Positions 61,774 to 64,000 of a stretch of 64,000 nucleotides of DNA are shown here, piece by piece. The stretch is taken from contig JBBRYF010000001.1 in the NCBI GenBank assembly GCA_038237925.1, forward strand, positions 62,001 to 126,000. The letters run 5' to 3'. Positions within the stretch are counted from its first letter, which is position 1. Every line of letters begins with the position of its first letter. The DNA comes from AC-32 sp038237925. Its GTDB lineage: Bacteria > Actinomycetota > Thermoleophilia > Gaiellales > Gaiellaceae. Below the pieces are notes generated by a model. That model was not told the origin of the DNA and did no database searches. It saw only the letters and a program-made list of their open reading frames with translations. A program made the translations under genes and the position numbers.

Positions 61774-62537
61774 CCGTCCGGGTCGACCGCGAAGGCGCGG
61801 TCGCCATCGTCGCCGTCGACCGGCCTGACGCGATGAACGCGCTCGACCGGCCAACGCTCGAGGAGTTGCGCGACCGGCTGGCCGAGCTGGCCGAGGACGC
61901 CGATGCGCGCGCGGTCGTGTTGACCGGCTCGGGCGAGAAGGCGTTCGTTGCCGGCGCCGACATCAAGTACATGAGCGGCCTCGACGTCGAGGAGGCGAAG
62001 GGCTGGGGGGAGCTCGGCCACAACTGCGGCCAGCTGCTCGAGACGATGTCGAAGCCGACCATCGCCGCGGTCAACGGTTTCGCGCTGGGCGGCGGCTGCG
62101 AGCTCGCGCTCGCGTGCGACCTTCGCTATGCGGCGTCGAGCGCGAAGCTCGGTCAGCCCGAGATCAACCTCGGGATCATCCCGGGCTGGGGCGGGACGCA
62201 GCGGCTCGCTCGCGTCTGTGGCCTCGGTGTCGCGAAGGACCTGATCTATTCCGGCCGCCTCGTCGACGCCGACGAGGCGCTGCGCATCGGCCTTGTGAAC
62301 GGCGTCCACGACCCGGTGCTCGACAAGGCTCGCGAGATCGCGAACCTGCTCGCGTCGAAGAGCGCCCTCGCGCTCGCCGCCGCGAAACGCGCGCTGAACC
62401 ACTCGCTGCAGGGCGACCACGTCGAGAACCTCCAGCGCGAAGCAGACGAGTTCGGCGGCCTCTTTGCGAGCGAGGACGCGAAGGAGGGCCTGACCGCCTT
62501 CGCTCAGAAGCGTGAGCCGAAGTTCGTCGGTCGCTAA
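61770..62537 (+). CDS. Enoyl-CoA hydratase
   Basis: A crotonase-fold enzyme hydrating 2-enoyl-CoA. Oxyanion motifs AFVAGADIKYM and NGFALGGGCELALACD; catalytic Glu positions near QPEINLGIIPGWGGTQRLAR. The normal N-terminus VRVDREGAVAIVAVDRPDAM lies in frame before ATG 61833, but no ATG, GTG or TTG precedes it. ATA 61770, overlapping the upstream TAG (ATAG) and 8 nt after GGAAGG, is the only plausible start for the full chain (255 residues). Starting at ATG 61833 would lose the first strand. Confidence 0.85.
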   Translation: MAVRVDREGAVAIVAVDRPDAMNALDRPTLEELRDRLAELAEDADARAVVLTGSGEKAFVAGADIKYMSGLDVEEAKGWGELGHNCGQLLETMSKPTIAAVNGFALGGGCELALACDLRYAASSAKLGQPEINLGIIPGWGGTQRLARVCGLGVAKDLIYSGRLVDADEALRIGLVNGVHDPVLDKAREIANLLASKSALALAAAKRALNHSLQGDHVENLQREADEFGGLFASEDAKEGLTAFAQKREPKFVGR

Positions 62538-63409
62538 GGAGTAATCACGGAGACGAGCGACGCGCTCAGCGCGAGGTCGTCGCCTCGCTCCGCGCGCAGC
62601 GTCGTCGGGGCTGCCGCCGTCCAGACGTCTAGCCGCTGACCGGCCTTCGCCGAGGTGAGCGCCATGGGCGCGCCGCGTGCGCCGGCGCGAGGCACGCGTT
62701 GGACGGTTGCACCGGCAGGGACGGTCACGAGCAGCCGCCGCTTGAGCTTCGACTGCCGCTGGTTCATCGGCCATGCGTTGACGGCCGTGAGCCGCATCTG
62801 CACTGCGTCCTCCGAGACCGCCGCGAGGCTGCCGCGGAGCTCGAGCGTGAATGGCGCTCCGCGCGGCGCCGAGAAGAGCAGGCGCGTCGCGCGCTGGAGC
62901 CAGGGGTACGGATCGACCGCGGACTTCCGCCCAGGGTGGAGCTCGAAGTGCAGGTGCGGGTGGATCCCGTTCGCATCGCCGGAGTCGCCCACGTAGCCGA
63001 CCGGTTGGCCGGCCACGACCTTCGCGCCGTCCTTCAGACGCTTCGCGTACGCCGTGCCGGCGACGCACTTGCCGCGGTTGTCGTTCCGCAGTGTGCGGTC
63101 GTTGTTCAGGTGGATGTAGTAGTAGTCGGTGCCGGTCTGGCCGTGGAGGTAGAGCATGCAGCCGGCGCTTGCGGAGTGGGTCCAGAACTCGACCTTCCCC
63201 GCCTCGGCCGCGAGGGCGAGGCTGCGCTTGGGGGCCACGATGTCGATCCCCTGGTGCGGGCCTCCGGCTCGCGGATCGCCGAAGTCGTCGGTGTAGGTGA
63301 CCGAGCCGAGTACCGGGAAGACGATCTTCTGCGGCGGCGCAGCGGCGCCCGCTCCCGCGGCAAGGGTGAGCAGGGCGGTAACGGTGAGAAGGAGGGTTCC
63401 TCGGGCCAT
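62534..63409 (-). CDS. M23 (LytM-type) peptidoglycan endopeptidase-like protein
   Basis: A 291-residue exported protein. Signal peptide (TLLLTVTALLTLAAGAGAAA), then an M23 domain with Zn motifs HQGIDIVAP and HPHLHFEL, followed by a beta-rich C-terminal domain of about 110 residues. The metal ligands are present, so it is likely active on cell-wall peptides. Convergent with enoyl-CoA hydratase (4-bp overlap). ATG 63409. Confidence 0.88.
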   Translation of the reverse strand: MARGTLLLTVTALLTLAAGAGAAAPPQKIVFPVLGSVTYTDDFGDPRAGGPHQGIDIVAPKRSLALAAEAGKVEFWTHSASAGCMLYLHGQTGTDYYYIHLNNDRTLRNDNRGKCVAGTAYAKRLKDGAKVVAGQPVGYVGDSGDANGIHPHLHFELHPGRKSAVDPYPWLQRATRLLFSAPRGAPFTLELRGSLAAVSEDAVQMRLTAVNAWPMNQRQSKLKRRLLVTVPAGATVQRVPRAGARGAPMALTSAKAGQRLDVWTAAAPTTLRAERGDDLALSASLVSVITP

Positions 63410-63492
63410 AGTCCGGTGGCTGATCAGGGGGCTCCGGTCGCTCCGAAGGGCCGGACCCTAACAAAGGCCCCCTCGGTAGAGTCCCGCGCGGC

Positions 63493-64000
63493 ATGAAGAT
63501 CGCCGTGTGCGCCAAATACGTCCCGGACGCCGCCGCCACGCGGCGGATCGACCCGCAGACGAAGCGCCTGGACCGCTCCGGCGAAGGGGCGCTGAACGCC
63601 TTCGACGTGAACGCGGTCGAGGAGGCGCTGAAGCTGCGCGACGCGTCCGGCGAGGGTGAAGTGGTGATCGTCTCGCTCGGCCCGGAGCGCGCGCTGGAGG
63701 CGATGCGCCGCGCGCTCGCGATGGGCGCCGACCGGGTCGTACTGATCGCGGACGAGGCCGCCGCCGGCTCGGATCTCGTCGCGACGAGCCGCGTGCTCGC
63801 TGCCGCGCTCGAGCGCGAGAGCCCTGACCTCGTGCTCTTCGGCCAGCAGGCGAACGACGCCGACGGCGCGGTGCTCTGGGCAGCCGTCGCCGACCGGCTG
63901 CAGCGGCCGCTGATCTCACAGGTCGCGGAGCTCTCGCTCGAGGCCGGCAAGGCGCGCGGGAAGCGCCAGACCGAGTACGGCTACGACGTGATCGAGGCTC
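63493..64000 (+). CDS. etfB: Electron transfer flavoprotein beta subunit, partial
   Basis: The first 169 codons of EtfB, cut by the window edge. It begins MKIAVCAKYVPDAAATRRID, with NAFDVNAVEEALKLRD, ALAMGADRVVLIAD and LFGQQANDADGAV, the AMP-site signature. It passes electrons from acyl-CoA dehydrogenases (one at 51057) to the quinone pool. An etfA gene would be expected just beyond the window. Confidence 0.93.
   Translation, partial: MKIAVCAKYVPDAAATRRIDPQTKRLDRSGEGALNAFDVNAVEEALKLRDASGEGEVVIVSLGPERALEAMRRALAMGADRVVLIADEAAAGSDLVATSRVLAAALERESPDLVLFGQQANDADGAVLWAAVADRLQRPLISQVAELSLEAGKARGKRQTEYGYDVIEA

Overview
The window is about 64 kb of high-GC chromosomal DNA. GTG starts are frequent, 4-bp ATGA/GTGA gene overlaps are common, and the proteins are of actinobacterial type. 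The mix suggests an actinobacterium, perhaps a deep lineage such as Thermoleophilia: a BTAD regulator, an ECF factor with a SnoaL-like tail, a collagen-like surface protein, and a split B12 mutase with its adenosyltransferase. That placement is inference from gene style only. No rRNA, CRISPR array, integrase or transposase was recognised.

0-6 kb: an AAA+ ATPase, a Glu/Leu-type dehydrogenase, a CBS-pair protein, a Ppx/GppA phosphatase, and a divergent MFS exporter/MarR pair with a palindromic operator candidate. Between the dehydrogenase and the CBS gene sits a 37-codon ORF overlapping both by 4 bp. A related ORF lies at 61.2-61.4 kb, again overlapping its downstream gene by 4 bp. This pair is the best candidate for something undescribed.

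6.1-16.8 kb: an initiator tRNA gene whose 3' end plus terminator hairpin recurs at 8.0 kb (29 bp identical) and in degenerate form at 16.8 kb. The interval looks like one or two decayed tRNA-targeted insertions. It carries a CrtI-like oxidoreductase, a 1000-residue membrane-spanning regulator (BTAD + seven-bladed propeller + periplasmic binding protein), a small exported protein, a cation-efflux gene lacking a normal start, and a run of broken genes (MFS, YncE-like, YceI, SnoaL, YCII) around an intact ChrB-like gene.

16.8-37 kb: GNAT, DUF421, an XRE regulator, a peptidase split into two coupled ORFs, a likely potassium operon (KdpD-like kinase, KdpE-like regulator, UspA, KimA-like transporter), assorted enzymes, an ECF sigma factor with an antisense-overlapping STAS gene, an MFS/flavin-reductase pair, a GAF kinase/NarL pair, and cell-wall enzymes.

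37-44.1 kb: a tryptophan operon on the minus strand, trpL-E-G-D-CF-B-(methyltransferase)-A. The leader peptide has three Trp codons and an attenuator hairpin ends 7 nt before trpE.

44.1-64 kb: acyl-CoA metabolism (thiolase, hydroxyacyl-CoA dehydrogenase, acyl-CoA dehydrogenase, split B12 mutase, enoyl-CoA hydratase, ETF beta), cobalamin adenosyltransferase, a Rieske oxygenase, an HD-GYP regulator, and a kinase/collagen-like protein/membrane protein cluster. The mutase large subunit has Phe and Gln at the positions that are Tyr and Arg in methylmalonyl-CoA mutase, pointing to an isobutyryl-CoA-mutase-like substrate. Several genes appear to lack conventional start codons (12.5, 47.9 and 61.8 kb).
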